Source: Pseudonocardiaceae bacterium (lineage in GTDB: Bacteria; Actinomycetota; Actinomycetes; Mycobacteriales; Pseudonocardiaceae). From it: 52,608 bases of DNA. The stretch's first letter is position 1, and every line of letters begins with the position of its first letter. Below the pieces are notes generated by a model. It searched no databases, had not been told where the DNA came from, and saw nothing but the letters and a program-made list of their open reading frames with translations. Positions 8,804 to 16,939 of the stretch are shown piece by piece. Where the stretch lies: positions 1 through 52,608 of the forward strand of contig WHSY01000027.1 in assembly GCA_009379815.1 (NCBI GenBank), read 5' to 3'. Made by a program: the position numbers and the translations under genes.

Positions 8804-9745
8804 TCAGGCTTTTCCCGGATCCTGCCCCGCAACCTGCCAGATCTCGGTGACCACGTCCTCCGGGGTCCGCCCGCAGCCCTCGGCAAGGGTGATCCGCCCG
8901 GTCAGCGCGGACAGCGCGGCGTCGAGCCCGGTCTGCTCCGACGGGTGCTGCTCACCGCGCAGCACGGTCAGCTCGGCCGCCACCGCGACGGTGTCGAGCG
9001 CGCCGCGCACCGAAGAGCCGATGCGGACGTCGACGTGGCCCCGGCTGCCTCGCACCGCGCGCACCGACCGTGCGACCAGCCCGTCGGGACCGGCGCCGCG
9101 GCCGATCACGATGGCCGTCTCCTCCTCGAGCGACTGGTAGTCCACCCCGACCCGGCAGGAACGGTCGTAGAGCGCGGGGGTGATCCGCCCGGTGCCCACG
9201 GCGTCGAACGGGTTCATCGCCGCGACCAGGCGAAAGCTCGGCGCCGCGTCCACCACGCCGTAGCGCGGCACGTGCATCCGCCGCTCGGACAGCACTCCGA
9301 GCAGCACGTTGAGCGTCTCCTCGGGGACGCGGTTGAGCTCCTCGACGTAGAGCAGCCCGCCGGCGGTCATCGCGCGGGTCAGCGGACCGGGGACGAAGTT
9401 GTCCGGCCGGTAGTCCTCGGACAGCACCCGGGACGGGTCGTGATGGCCCACGAGGCGGGCGGGTGACAGCTCGGCGTTGCCCTCGACGAGCAGCAGCGGG
9501 ACCGCGGCCCCGGCCGCCAGTGCCCGCAGCAGCGTGGTCTTGCCGGTGCCGGGCGGGCCCTCGATCAGCACGCTGCGGCCGGCGCCCAGCGCGGCGGCGA
9601 TCACCTCGATGTCGCGGACCCGGCCCACCACGTCGTCGCGGGCGGCGGCCACCATCTGCGGCACCGGCAGTGGACCGGGCTCGGGGAGGGGCGCGGCCGA
9701 CCCGTTCGACGACGGGTCGGCCGACGCTCCGGGTTCGGGGTGCAC
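8804..9745 (-). CDS. MoxR family AAA ATPase
   Basis: A 313-residue AAA+ ATPase of the MoxR group. Walker A is EGPPGTGKTTLL, Walker B is LLYVEELNRVPEE, and sensor 1 is in LVAAMNPFD. MoxR ATPases work with a VWA partner to mature protein complexes; the founding member acts in methanol dehydrogenase formation. Here the VWA partner lies directly downstream, and an alcohol dehydrogenase ends four bases upstream of the GTG start at 9745. The N-terminal 30 residues are Pro/Gly-rich. Confidence 0.88.
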   Translation of the reverse strand: MHPEPGASADPSSNGSAAPLPEPGPLPVPQMVAAARDDVVGRVRDIEVIAAALGAGRSVLIEGPPGTGKTTLLRALAAGAAVPLLLVEGNAELSPARLVGHHDPSRVLSEDYRPDNFVPGPLTRAMTAGGLLYVEELNRVPEETLNVLLGVLSERRMHVPRYGVVDAAPSFRLVAAMNPFDAVGTGRITPALYDRSCRVGVDYQSLEEETAIVIGRGAGPDGLVARSVRAVRGSRGHVDVRIGSSVRGALDTVAVAAELTVLRGEQHPSEQTGLDAALSALTGRITLAEGCGRTPEDVVTEIWQVAGQDPGKA

Positions 9746-9749
9746 CCGG

Positions 9750-10868
9750 TCAGTTGTAGACGATGACGCCGCGGATGTTCTTGCCGGCGTGCATGTCCTC
9801 GTAGCCCTGCTGGATGTCCTCGAGCGAGTAGGTCTTGGTGATCAGCTCATCGAGTTTGAGGTTGCCCTCGGTGTAGAGGCGCAGCATCTTCAGCATGTCG
9901 GTGCTCGGGTTCGAGTCGCCGAACAACGCGCCCTGCAGCCGCTTCTGGAACAGCGTCAGCTCGCTGATCGCGATCGGCACGCCGACCTCGGTGATGTCGC
10001 CGAGTCCGGTGACCACCGCGGTGCCCGCCTTGCGGATCGCGCTGAACGCCTGCCCCACGTGCTCGGGCTTGGTGACGCCGACGGTGACGATCGCCGAGTC
10101 GGCACCCTGGCCGTTGGTGAAGCCCTTGGCCAGCTCGGTGGCCTCCTCCATCGACCCGACGGCGTGGGTGGCGCCGAGCTCCATCGCCTTCTCCCGCTTG
10201 AACGCGATCGGGTCGACAGCGATGACCTGGGAGGCGCCGGCGTGCGCGGCGCCCTGCACTGCGTTGATACCGATCCCGCCGACGCCCATCACGATCACGG
10301 TGTCGCCCGCCTTCACCTCGGCCGAGTTGACCGCGGAACCCCAGCCGGTACCGACGCCGCAGCCGACCAGGCATGCCTTGTCCAGCGGGATGTCCTCGGG
10401 GATCTTGACGGCCGACTCGACCGCGACCGTGGTGTGCTCGGAGAAGGTGGAGATGCCGCACATCTGGCCGACCGGTGCGCCGTCCAGGCTCATCCGGAAG
10501 TCGGTCGGGTCGTCCCAGCGTGACCCGGCGAGCAGCCCGGCGCCCAGGTCGCAGAGGTTCTGGTAGCCGCTGGCGCACCAGCGGCAGCGGCCGCAACCGG
10601 GCAGGAACGAGAAGACGACGTGGTCGCCCTCCTGGAAGCCGCGGGTGTTGGGCCCGACCTGCTCGACGATCCCCGCGCCCTCATGACCGCCGCAGAACGG
10701 GTACACCCCGACGGGGATGTCGCCGGTGGCGACGTGGTCGTCGGAGTGGCACAAGCCGGACGCGGCCATCTTGACCATCAGCTCGCCCTGGCGGGGCGCG
10801 TCGACCTCGAGGTTGACCACCTCGAACTTGCCGGGCGCTTGCCGTACGACGGCGCCTCGTGTCTTCAT
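9750..10868 (-). CDS. NDMA-dependent (mycofactocin-type) alcohol dehydrogenase
   Basis: A 372-residue zinc-dependent medium-chain dehydrogenase. Catalytic zinc ligands are Cys40 and His62-Glu63. The structural zinc site is Cys92, Cys95, Cys98 and Cys106, and the Rossmann motif is VMGVGGIG. Sequence and length fit the actinobacterial NDMA-dependent family, whose members hold their nicotinamide cofactor tightly and are thought to pass electrons to mycofactocin. The ATG at 10868 has a GGAGGAAG box. The gene begins a probable operon with moxR and the VWA gene. Confidence 0.85.
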   Translation of the reverse strand: MKTRGAVVRQAPGKFEVVNLEVDAPRQGELMVKMAASGLCHSDDHVATGDIPVGVYPFCGGHEGAGIVEQVGPNTRGFQEGDHVVFSFLPGCGRCRWCASGYQNLCDLGAGLLAGSRWDDPTDFRMSLDGAPVGQMCGISTFSEHTTVAVESAVKIPEDIPLDKACLVGCGVGTGWGSAVNSAEVKAGDTVIVMGVGGIGINAVQGAAHAGASQVIAVDPIAFKREKAMELGATHAVGSMEEATELAKGFTNGQGADSAIVTVGVTKPEHVGQAFSAIRKAGTAVVTGLGDITEVGVPIAISELTLFQKRLQGALFGDSNPSTDMLKMLRLYTEGNLKLDELITKTYSLEDIQQGYEDMHAGKNIRGVIVYN

Positions 10869-10920
10869 CGGCTTCCTCCCACGCGGGTGGTGTGTAGATA
10901 TTCGTACCTGACCGTATGAC

Positions 10921-10985
10921 GTCGCTCACGCCGGCGCCAGTCTCCGTACGGAGGGGATTCTGCACCATGCCGGGGTGTGAGCGAC
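10921..10985. promoter_or_regulatory. Inverted repeats in the adh-cysS divergent region
   Basis: GTCGCTCAC at 10921-10929 and its exact complement GTGAGCGAC at 10977-10985 flank a perfect 12-bp palindrome CTCCGTACGGAG at 10942-10953. They lie between the divergent starts of the NDMA-type dehydrogenase and cysS, so they could be regulator binding sites. No protein can be named. Confidence 0.4.
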
Positions 10986-11016
10986 GGGCCACGGCCGGAT
11001 CTGGGACGATCGAGGG

Positions 11017-11511
11017 GTGCGCCTGTACGACACCGCGACCCGTAGCCTGGCCGACTTCGTGCCGCTGCGTCGCGGCACGGCGTCGATCTACGTCTGCGGC
11101 GCCACCGTGCAGGGTGTGCCGCACATCGGGCATGTGCGCTCCGCGCTGAACTACGACGTGCTGCATCGCTGGCTGGTCGCCACCGGTCACGACGTCCTGC
11201 TGGTCCGTAACGTGACCGACATCGACGACAAGATCCTGGCCAAGGCCGCCGCGGCGGGCCGGCCGTGGTGGGAGTGGGCGGCCACCCACGAGCGCGCCTT
11301 CGAGTCCGCCTACGCCGCATTGGGCTGCCTGCCGCCGTCGGCGCTGCCCCGCGCGACCGGGCACATCACGCAGATGATCGAGCTGATCGAGCGGCTGGTC
11401 GAGCGCGGGCACGCCTACGCCGCGGGTGGTGACGTCTACTTCGCCGTCGCCACGGCGCCCGACTACGGGTCGCTGTCCGGCCAGCGGCCCGAGGACGTGG
11501 CACAGGGGGAG
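11017..11511 (+). pseudogene. cysS: Cysteinyl-tRNA synthetase CysS, 5' fragment
   Basis: The first 165 residues match CysS. They include Cys27 in the zinc-binding YVCGATVQ, the class I PHIGH signature at 35-39, NVTDIDDKI, and the [12 protein letters not shown] segment typical of the actinobacterial CysS1 rather than MshC. Similarity stops at VAQGE (about 11511). The KMSKS loop, the rest of the catalytic domain and the anticodon domain are absent. The open frame continues to 11769 only as antisense of other fragments. CysS1 is essential, so a complete copy must exist elsewhere or the join is an assembly error. Confidence 0.85.
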
Positions 11512-11528
11512 CCGACACCGGGCGCGCC

Positions 11529-11627
11529 GTCGGAGACGGGCAAGCGGGCGAGGAGTGTCGCGTTGATGAGGCTGAAGGCTGCGCTCGTCACGCCGATGCC
11601 GAGGCCGAGCGTGAGCACGGTGAGCTC
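11529..11627 (-). pseudogene. Fragment of a MacB/FtsX-type ABC permease
   Basis: On the minus strand this short stretch encodes [20 protein letters not shown] followed by LLARLPVSD. This is the first transmembrane signature of large MacB/ADOP-type permeases (consensus LTLALGIGANTAIFSLVN, then LLRPLP). It is in frame with the truncated dehydrogenase upstream. Only about 33 residues remain and no other permease part is nearby. The match is by eye to a well-known motif. Confidence 0.55.
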
Positions 11628-12266
11628 GCCGAGTTGCTCGGCGAGCTTGAGCGCTTCCGGGTTCTTGTCGACCACGACGATCGTGGTGGCGGTCAGCGCG
11701 GTCAGGCACTGGATCCCGATGTGCCCGAGACCGCCGGCACCGGCCACTACGCAGACCGTGCCGGGGTAGAGCAGCGGCACGGCCTTGCGCACCGCGTGGT
11801 AGGCGGTGATACCGGCGTCGGCCAGCGCCGCCACGTCCTCGGGCCGGGTCGTCGCGTCGAGCTTGACGCAGGCGCGGGCCGACGTGAGCAGGTACTCGGC
11901 CATCCCACCGTCGGTGTCGATCCCGGGGAAGGCGTTGTTCTCGCAGTGCATGTCCTCGCCCGCGCGGCAGGCACGACACAGCCCGCAGGTCGGCGTCGGG
12001 TGCAGGATCACGGTGTCGCCAGGGACGACGTTGGTGACCGCGGGCCCGACCTCACGGACCCAACCGGCGTTCTCGTGGCCGATCGTGTACGGCAGCGCCA
12101 CACCGGTCTTCGGAGCCCACTGGCCCTCGATGATGTGCAGATCGGTGCGGCAGACGCCCGCACCGCCGATCTGGACGACGACGTCGAGCGGGCCCTTCGC
12201 AGCGGGCTCCGGGACATCCTCGACGACTGGCTTGTTGTCATAGGCGTGCAGCCGGACGGCCTTCAC
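11628..12266 (-). pseudogene. Zinc alcohol dehydrogenase, 5' fragment
   Basis: The first 213 residues of a second zinc-dependent alcohol dehydrogenase, starting KAVRLHAYDNKPVVEDVPEP. Catalytic ligands are Cys39 and His64-Glu65. The structural cysteines are 94, 97, 100 and 108, and the Rossmann motif GAGGLGHIG is present. The start is GTG at 12266 with a GAGGAGG box. Similarity ends at LKLAEQLG, in the middle of the coenzyme domain. About 135 C-terminal residues are replaced by a permease fragment and then by antisense of cysS. A stable enzyme is unlikely. Confidence 0.85.
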
Positions 12267-12450
12267 TCCAGCACCTCCTCGTCCAGGCGGGCCGCGTGAT
12301 CACGGCCCGCCGCTGTCACCGATCCCACTGCCTGGGCCGCCATGGCTCAAGAGCGCAGTTTCCACGGATCGATAAACCAGACAAATCGGGCGCACTGAGT
12401 CGAGTCTACCCGCTGATCTCATCCGTTCGGGGGCTGCGCAACCGCACCCA

Positions 12451-13242
12451 CTACGCGCCGTCCACCCGGGTCTCGACACCGTCAGCGACGAAGCACAGCA
12501 GCCCGGCGACGGCGCGCGCGCCGTCGAGTGGCTCCGGGTACGTGAACACGGCGTCCTGGATCAGCCCGCCGGAGGTACGCAGGCTGCGATACGAGGCCGT
12601 GCCCTTGTACGGGCAGACGGTGTGCTTGGCGGACAGCTCGAGCAGCTCGGTGCGCACGTCCTCGGGGCGAACGTAGCAGCGGTTGGGCAGGCCGGTCTCC
12701 GACAGCAGCACCGGGCGGTAGGTGTCGGCGACCACCTCGCCGCCGGCCAGTACCCGCACGTGCCGGCTGCTGGGCCGGGCGTCCACACGATGGTACGGGT
12801 CACGGAGATGCCCGAAGACCTCTTCGTCCTCGTCGAACCAGGCATCCATCGAGCGCCAGTACGGCGCGACGTACCCGCGCAGCCATGCGGCGTCGTCCAT
12901 CGGTTCGTCGTACGCCCACACCGCGTTCTCGGCCGTATGCTGCCCGGACACCAGGGACCAGTAGGTGGCGTCGCCCTTGAACGGGCAGTGCGTCGTATGG
13001 GCGGTGGGCGAGAGCAGATCCTCGGCCACGTCCTCGCGTGGCACGTAGAGCTGCGGCAGCAGGTTGCTCTCGTGCAGCAGCATGCCGCGAGTGGAGTCGA
13101 GCACCGTCCGCGCGCCGAGGATCGCGCGAACCCGACGCGGGAACGGGTCGAACAGCAACCGGTGCTTCGGGGCGTCGAGGCGGTAGTTCACTGTCTCGGG
13201 TGGGGCGCTCGACAGCGGGCGCCCGGACATCGTCAACGTCAT
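12451..13242 (-). CDS. DUF427 domain protein (two domains)
   Basis: A 263-residue protein with two DUF427 units. The first holds HTTHCPFKGDATYWSL (about residues 85-100) and the second KHTVCPYKGTASYRSL (about 215-230). Each is followed by an aromatic segment, WAYDEPMDD and FTYPEPLDG. DUF427 proteins are small beta-rich proteins of unknown function, common in actinobacteria. The ATG at 13242 starts TLTMSGRPL. The frame is open further upstream, but that part overlaps the next gene without family similarity. It is 35 bases downstream of the diiron oxygenase gene and may share its transcript. Confidence 0.85.
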   Translation of the reverse strand: MTLTMSGRPLSSAPPETVNYRLDAPKHRLLFDPFPRRVRAILGARTVLDSTRGMLLHESNLLPQLYVPREDVAEDLLSPTAHTTHCPFKGDATYWSLVSGQHTAENAVWAYDEPMDDAAWLRGYVAPYWRSMDAWFDEDEEVFGHLRDPYHRVDARPSSRHVRVLAGGEVVADTYRPVLLSETGLPNRCYVRPEDVRTELLELSAKHTVCPYKGTASYRSLRTSGGLIQDAVFTYPEPLDGARAVAGLLCFVADGVETRVDGA

Positions 13243-13277
13243 GGGCTCAGTGTGCCCGCCCGCGCGCGACGACCGGG

Positions 13278-14177
13278 TCAGTCGACCAGACCTGCCCGTC
13301 GCCAGAAGATCCGGCCCGGGCCCTTGATCAGCCCCTGCTCGCCGAGGAATGTGGTGATCTTGCGGGCGGCGAAGCGCTTCGACTCCCGCCAGTGCGGGTT
13401 CGCGGTGGCGGTGCGCACCGCCTCGTCGACGTCGAGGCCGGCGTTGGCGTAGACCTTCGGGTCGATCAGGCGCGTGGTGGCGAGGTAGACGACCACGCCC
13501 AGCACGAGCCGGCTCACCGCCCGCTGCCCACGGCCGAGCTTCGGCCATTGCCGCAGCAGCTCGTCACGGGCGAAGTGGATGTGGCGGGCCTCCTCGATGA
13601 CGTGGACCCGCGACACCTCGCGTGGGATCGGCTCGATCGTCTCGTCGGCCATCATCTCGCGCTGCAGCGCGTCGAGGATCTCCTCGACGTACATCGTGGC
13701 GCTGAAGGTCAGCGTCCCGTTGGACAGCGCCTTGAACGCGCGGCCGAGATGGTGGACCACCGGCCCGGTCCCGTAGCCGGGGCAGCCGAACTTCTCGACC
13801 ATCCGCGCGAACATCTTCGAGTGCCGGCACTCCTCGGCGATCTCGGTGTAGGTGAACCGGGTGTGCGCGGTGGCCGGATCGGTGTCGTAGGCATGCCGGA
13901 TGAGCATCTGCATCAGAATGGTCTCGAACCAGATCCCCATGCAGGCGATGCTCGCGGTCTCGTGCTTGGTCAGCTCGATGCGCTGAGCCTCGCTCATCCG
14001 CTCCCAGAGCTGCGTGCCGTACAGGGAGCTGCGGTGCGGCGGGTGGAAGTACCGGTCCCCGGCCAGCGGTGCGTCCCAGTCGATGTCGACGTCCGGATCG
14101 TACGAGTGCCTGGCCGCGGTCTTGAGCAGCCGGCCCGCGGTCACCTCACGGCGCGGTGGAGTGTCGGTCGTGGTCAT
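13278..14177 (-). CDS. AurF-like diiron oxygenase
   Basis: A 299-residue helical protein of the p-aminobenzoate N-oxygenase AurF family. Two ExxH pairs that bind a diiron centre are visible: Glu116-Cys-Arg-His119 in EECRHSKMF and Glu196-Ala-Arg-His199 in EEARHIHFARDE. Further Glu residues lie in HETASI (Glu73) and MYVEEILD. AurF oxidises an aryl amine to a nitro group, but most family members have unknown substrates, so the reaction here is open. A TetR-type operator lies about 44 bases upstream and a TetR gene precedes it on the same strand. Confidence 0.82.
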   Translation of the reverse strand: MTTTDTPPRREVTAGRLLKTAARHSYDPDVDIDWDAPLAGDRYFHPPHRSSLYGTQLWERMSEAQRIELTKHETASIACMGIWFETILMQMLIRHAYDTDPATAHTRFTYTEIAEECRHSKMFARMVEKFGCPGYGTGPVVHHLGRAFKALSNGTLTFSATMYVEEILDALQREMMADETIEPIPREVSRVHVIEEARHIHFARDELLRQWPKLGRGQRAVSRLVLGVVVYLATTRLIDPKVYANAGLDVDEAVRTATANPHWRESKRFAARKITTFLGEQGLIKGPGRIFWRRAGLVD

Positions 14178-14220
14178 CGCGTACCTCCTCGGCGCCGGAG
14201 AGCCGGATGCGGCAACCGTA

Positions 14221-14234
14221 ACTGACTCGTCAGT
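14221..14234. promoter_or_regulatory. TetR-type operator
   Basis: The perfect dyad ACTGACTCGTCAGT has 6-base arms and a 2-base spacer, a form widely seen for TetR-family operators. It lies 44 bases upstream of the AurF-like gene and 78 bases downstream of the TetR gene end. Binding by that TetR protein is inferred from position. Confidence 0.6.
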
Positions 14235-14258
14235 CACAAACAACCCTGTGGACAGGTC

Positions 14259-14298
14259 GTGAGTGGCGATGCGAGTCATGACTCGCATCGCCACTCAC
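14259..14298. repeat. Palindromic repeat copy 2 (40 bp, perfect)
   Basis: The 40 bases form a perfect palindrome. The arm GTGAGTGGCGATGCGA is followed by the self-complementary spacer GTCATGAC and the complementary arm. It lies between the TetR gene and its likely operator. A further piece of the arm, GCCACTCACAGG, is repeated about 15 bases to the right, at the end of the TetR gene. Confidence 0.9.
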
Positions 14299-14311
14299 AG
14301 GGCAGGGCCAC

Positions 14312-14959
14312 TCACAGGTGCTCGCCGCGGCGCAACCTGTCGAGCCCCAGCCATCCGAACTCGACGGCGGAGGCCTCGACCTGCGCGCGCGGCACCTCCG
14401 GGTGTTCCAGCCACCAGGACAGCAGGCTCTGCAGCGCACCGATCAGCTGCTGGACGGTGAGCGTCGCGGCCCGCAGCACCTGCTCCGGCGGGTGGTCGGA
14501 CCCGGCCTTCTCGGGTTCGTAGAAGCCGGCGAGCAGCCCCGCGAAGATTTCGGTGAGGCGCTCGCGCATCCCGCGCAGCACCCCACCCAGGTGGGGATCG
14601 GCCAGGTGCCGGGCCACCAGCGTCCAGGCGTGCGGGTTGTCCTCCACCAGGTCCACGAGCAGGCCGACCGCACCGCGCCACGCGGTCAGCGCGTCGCGCG
14701 AGTCGCCGAGCACGTCGGGCAGCCGGGCGACGAAGGTGTCGACGACCTGGGCGGAGACCTCGGCGAACAGCTCGTCCTTGCTCGGGAAATGCTGGTAGAC
14801 CAGTGCCTTGCTGACACCGGCCGCGGCGGCGACGTGCTCCATCTGCGTCAGGTAGTAACCGCGACGGCTGAACTCCTCGCGCGCCGCGACCAGCAGCGCC
14901 TCGCGTCGCGCCTGTGACGACAGCCGCCGGCGCGGCCGCGTCACCCGGTGCTCCGCCAT
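14312..14959 (-). CDS. TetR family transcriptional regulator
   Basis: A 215-residue regulator. The N-terminal helix-turn-helix spans about residues 15-60: ALLVAAREEFSRRGYYLTQM, then VAAAAGVSKALVYQHFPSKDEL. A helical ligand-binding domain follows. It is encoded upstream of the AurF-like oxygenase on the same strand, with the dyad at 14221 between them. It probably represses that gene and its DUF427 neighbour until a ligand is present. The ligand is unknown. Confidence 0.9.
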   Translation of the reverse strand: MAEHRVTRPRRRLSSQARREALLVAAREEFSRRGYYLTQMEHVAAAAGVSKALVYQHFPSKDELFAEVSAQVVDTFVARLPDVLGDSRDALTAWRGAVGLLVDLVEDNPHAWTLVARHLADPHLGGVLRGMRERLTEIFAGLLAGFYEPEKAGSDHPPEQVLRAATLTVQQLIGALQSLLSWWLEHPEVPRAQVEASAVEFGWLGLDRLRRGEHL

Positions 14960-14992
14960 ACGGTCAGTCTGACGGGTAGCCCCGCCCGGCTG

Positions 14993-15601
14993 TCACCGCC
15001 ACGCGAAGACCGGCTGCTCCAGATGCGCGACGCGGGTGTGCCTGCCACCCAGCACGACCTCGCGGAACTGGTGCAGCACCGCAGCGGTGGGCGCATGCAG
15101 GTACCCACCACGCAACGGCAGCCTGATCACCGGCCGGTCGGACTCCGGGATGGCGACGAACTGCGGTTCGACGTCGAGATCGGCGAACGGGATACGGAAC
15201 ACCTCGGCCACCTCCGCCTCGCGCGGCCGCAGCGGGCCCGTGTGATCACCCGCCCAGAGCACCACCGGGGTGATGACATAGCCGGAGCGGGTCACGTAGT
15301 CGTCGAGCAGCCCGAGCACGGCGCCGGGCGCCAGCTCCATGCCCAGCTCCTCGGCCAGCTCCCGGCGGGCGGCCTGCAGGGAGGTCTCACCGGGGTCGGC
15401 CCTTCCCCCCGGCAGCGCGTACTGCCCGGCATGCGCGCGCAGCGAGGAGGCCCGCCGGGTGAGCAACACCGCAGGCCCGGCGACCACCGTGACGGCGACC
15501 GCGGCCGGGCGGTGGCCGTCGGCAGCCTCGGCCCGGCGCGGGAACGCCCGCAGTGCCGCGTGGATCCGCGCACGTCCCGGGCGCGGTTGCGCGGCCGTCA
15601 C
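14993..15601 (-). CDS. NUDIX hydrolase, CoA pyrophosphatase-like
   Basis: A 202-residue NUDIX protein. The NUDIX box is complete: GGRADPGETSLQAARRELAE continuing ELGM (G-x5-E-x7-REL-x-EE). It is preceded by LLTRRASSLRAHAGQYALPGG, which resembles the extra signature of CoA pyrophosphatases (LLTxR...LxxHxGxxxxPGG). Cleavage of CoA or a related nucleotide is therefore likely but not certain. The GTG at 15601 overlaps the mshB stop (GTGA), so it is translated after mshB. Confidence 0.85.
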   Translation of the reverse strand: MTAAQPRPGRARIHAALRAFPRRAEAADGHRPAAVAVTVVAGPAVLLTRRASSLRAHAGQYALPGGRADPGETSLQAARRELAEELGMELAPGAVLGLLDDYVTRSGYVITPVVLWAGDHTGPLRPREAEVAEVFRIPFADLDVEPQFVAIPESDRPVIRLPLRGGYLHAPTAAVLHQFREVVLGGRHTRVAHLEQPVFAWR

Positions 15602-16452
15602 CCCTCGATCCCGGCGAACAGGTCGTCCTCCCAACCGTGCGGGCCGGATCCCGCGCCCCGCTGCCCGCGACCGAGCACGTAGTGCTCGACGGCGAACTCC
15701 GGGACGTCGGTGACGGCGGCGAACAGGCCGTTGTCGAGATCGACCTGGCTGCGGTGCGCGCGCAACGCCGCGATCTTGACGTCGAGGTGCTCGCGTCCGT
15801 CGACGGCTGCGGTGATCTCCTCGTCCGGGGTGCCGGCCGGCAGGTCGTCGAGCGACGGGGCGACCCCGGCGTCGACGATCTGCTGCAGGACGGCGCGCGG
15901 GATCGCCGACCAGTAGGTCTTCGGCACCTGCCACGGCCGCCCCAGCTCCGGCTCGTAGGCCGCGTCGGCCGCCGGGTCGAGCGCGGCCATCGTCACGCGG
16001 TGTGCCTGGATGTGGTCGGGGTGGCCGTACCCGCCGTTGCCGTCGTAGGTGATCACGACGTGCGGGCGTTCGGCTCGCAGCACCCCGACCAGCGCGCGGA
16101 CGGCCTCGCCCGACTCGGCGTTCACGAACGCCTCCGGCGCGTCGTTGGACGGGGCGCCCGCCATCCCACTGTCCCGCCATCGCCCGGCGCCGCCGAGCCA
16201 GTGGTGGTGGTGCACGCCGAGCACGCCCAGCGCATCGGCGAGTTCGCGCTCCCGGAGGCGGGCGAGTCCGTCCGGGCCGTCCTCCTGCAGCCCGGCGAGG
16301 TCGGCCGCGACGATCTCGCCGAGCTCACCCCGGGTGCAGGTGACGAGCGTGACGGCGACACCTTGCCGCGCGTAGTGCACCATCGTGGCGCCGGTCGAGG
16401 ACGCCTCGTCGTCGGGGTGGGCGTGCACCAGCAGCAGGCGCCGGTTGGTCAT
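15598..16452 (-). CDS. mshB: Mycothiol biosynthesis deacetylase MshB
   Basis: A 284-residue zinc deacetylase of the LmbE/PIG-L family. It removes the acetyl group from N-acetylglucosaminyl-inositol in mycothiol synthesis. The zinc ligands are in the opening HAHPDDEA (His12, Asp15) and in GYGHPDHIQAH. Length and overall sequence fit actinobacterial MshB. Mycothiol is the main low-molecular-weight thiol of this group. It is the first gene of a pair with the NUDIX hydrolase. Confidence 0.92.
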   Translation of the reverse strand: MTNRRLLLVHAHPDDEASSTGATMVHYARQGVAVTLVTCTRGELGEIVAADLAGLQEDGPDGLARLRERELADALGVLGVHHHHWLGGAGRWRDSGMAGAPSNDAPEAFVNAESGEAVRALVGVLRAERPHVVITYDGNGGYGHPDHIQAHRVTMAALDPAADAAYEPELGRPWQVPKTYWSAIPRAVLQQIVDAGVAPSLDDLPAGTPDEEITAAVDGREHLDVKIAALRAHRSQVDLDNGLFAAVTDVPEFAVEHYVLGRGQRGAGSGPHGWEDDLFAGIEG

Positions 16453-16599
16453 CGCCTTACACTACTGCGACCCGGAGCGGCTCTTTATCATCGCTCCTTC
16501 GGGTGACACACGGCGGGTCGCCGACCCCTGTCGGAACGCACGCGGGGTAGCGGGCCATCATGGTCCGCACCTGCCGGACCCCGTGGAAAGGTGACCATC

Positions 16600-16821
16600 G
16601 TGGCCATGGCGGAAGTCATGTCGGGGATGCCGGACGTGTGGCGGCGAGTACTCGCCGAGCATCGTCCAGACGACTGGGGACGCTGCCAAGCATGCCGCAA
16701 CGAGCAGGGCGTCTCCGCTGAGTGGCCCTGCGTCACGCACGGGATCGCCGAGCAGGCCAGGCGTATCCACGACGGCGAGCTTCCCGCACCGCGGGGTGGG
16801 AGGCACGCGGCGGGCGAGTAG
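16600..16821 (+). CDS. Small conserved actinobacterial protein with Cys pairs
   Basis: A 73-residue protein of unknown function. It has Trp-Arg-Arg-Val-Leu-Ala-Glu-His near the start, a CQAC pair, and a later Cys in EWPCVTHGIAEQA, so it may bind a metal. Similar small proteins are common in Pseudonocardiaceae. The GTG at 16600 is chosen because GGAAAGG at 16585-16591 lies eight bases upstream; ATG at 16606 is an alternative. It is divergent from mshB. Confidence 0.6.
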   Translation: MAMAEVMSGMPDVWRRVLAEHRPDDWGRCQACRNEQGVSAEWPCVTHGIAEQARRIHDGELPAPRGGRHAAGE

Positions 16822-16939
16822 CGCACGGGGCCTGCAGCTCGGGGCAGTGACAGCGCTCACCTCGAGGACGACCGGGACGGTGTCGCACGTTAGTGTGCCG
16901 CGACGCCCGGAAACGCACCCCAACGTGGCAGGAGAAGCC

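Noticed and set aside
11512-11769. The C-terminal 85 residues of the open frame that begins as CysS.
   Set aside because: They are antisense to the permease and dehydrogenase fragments and have no CysS similarity.
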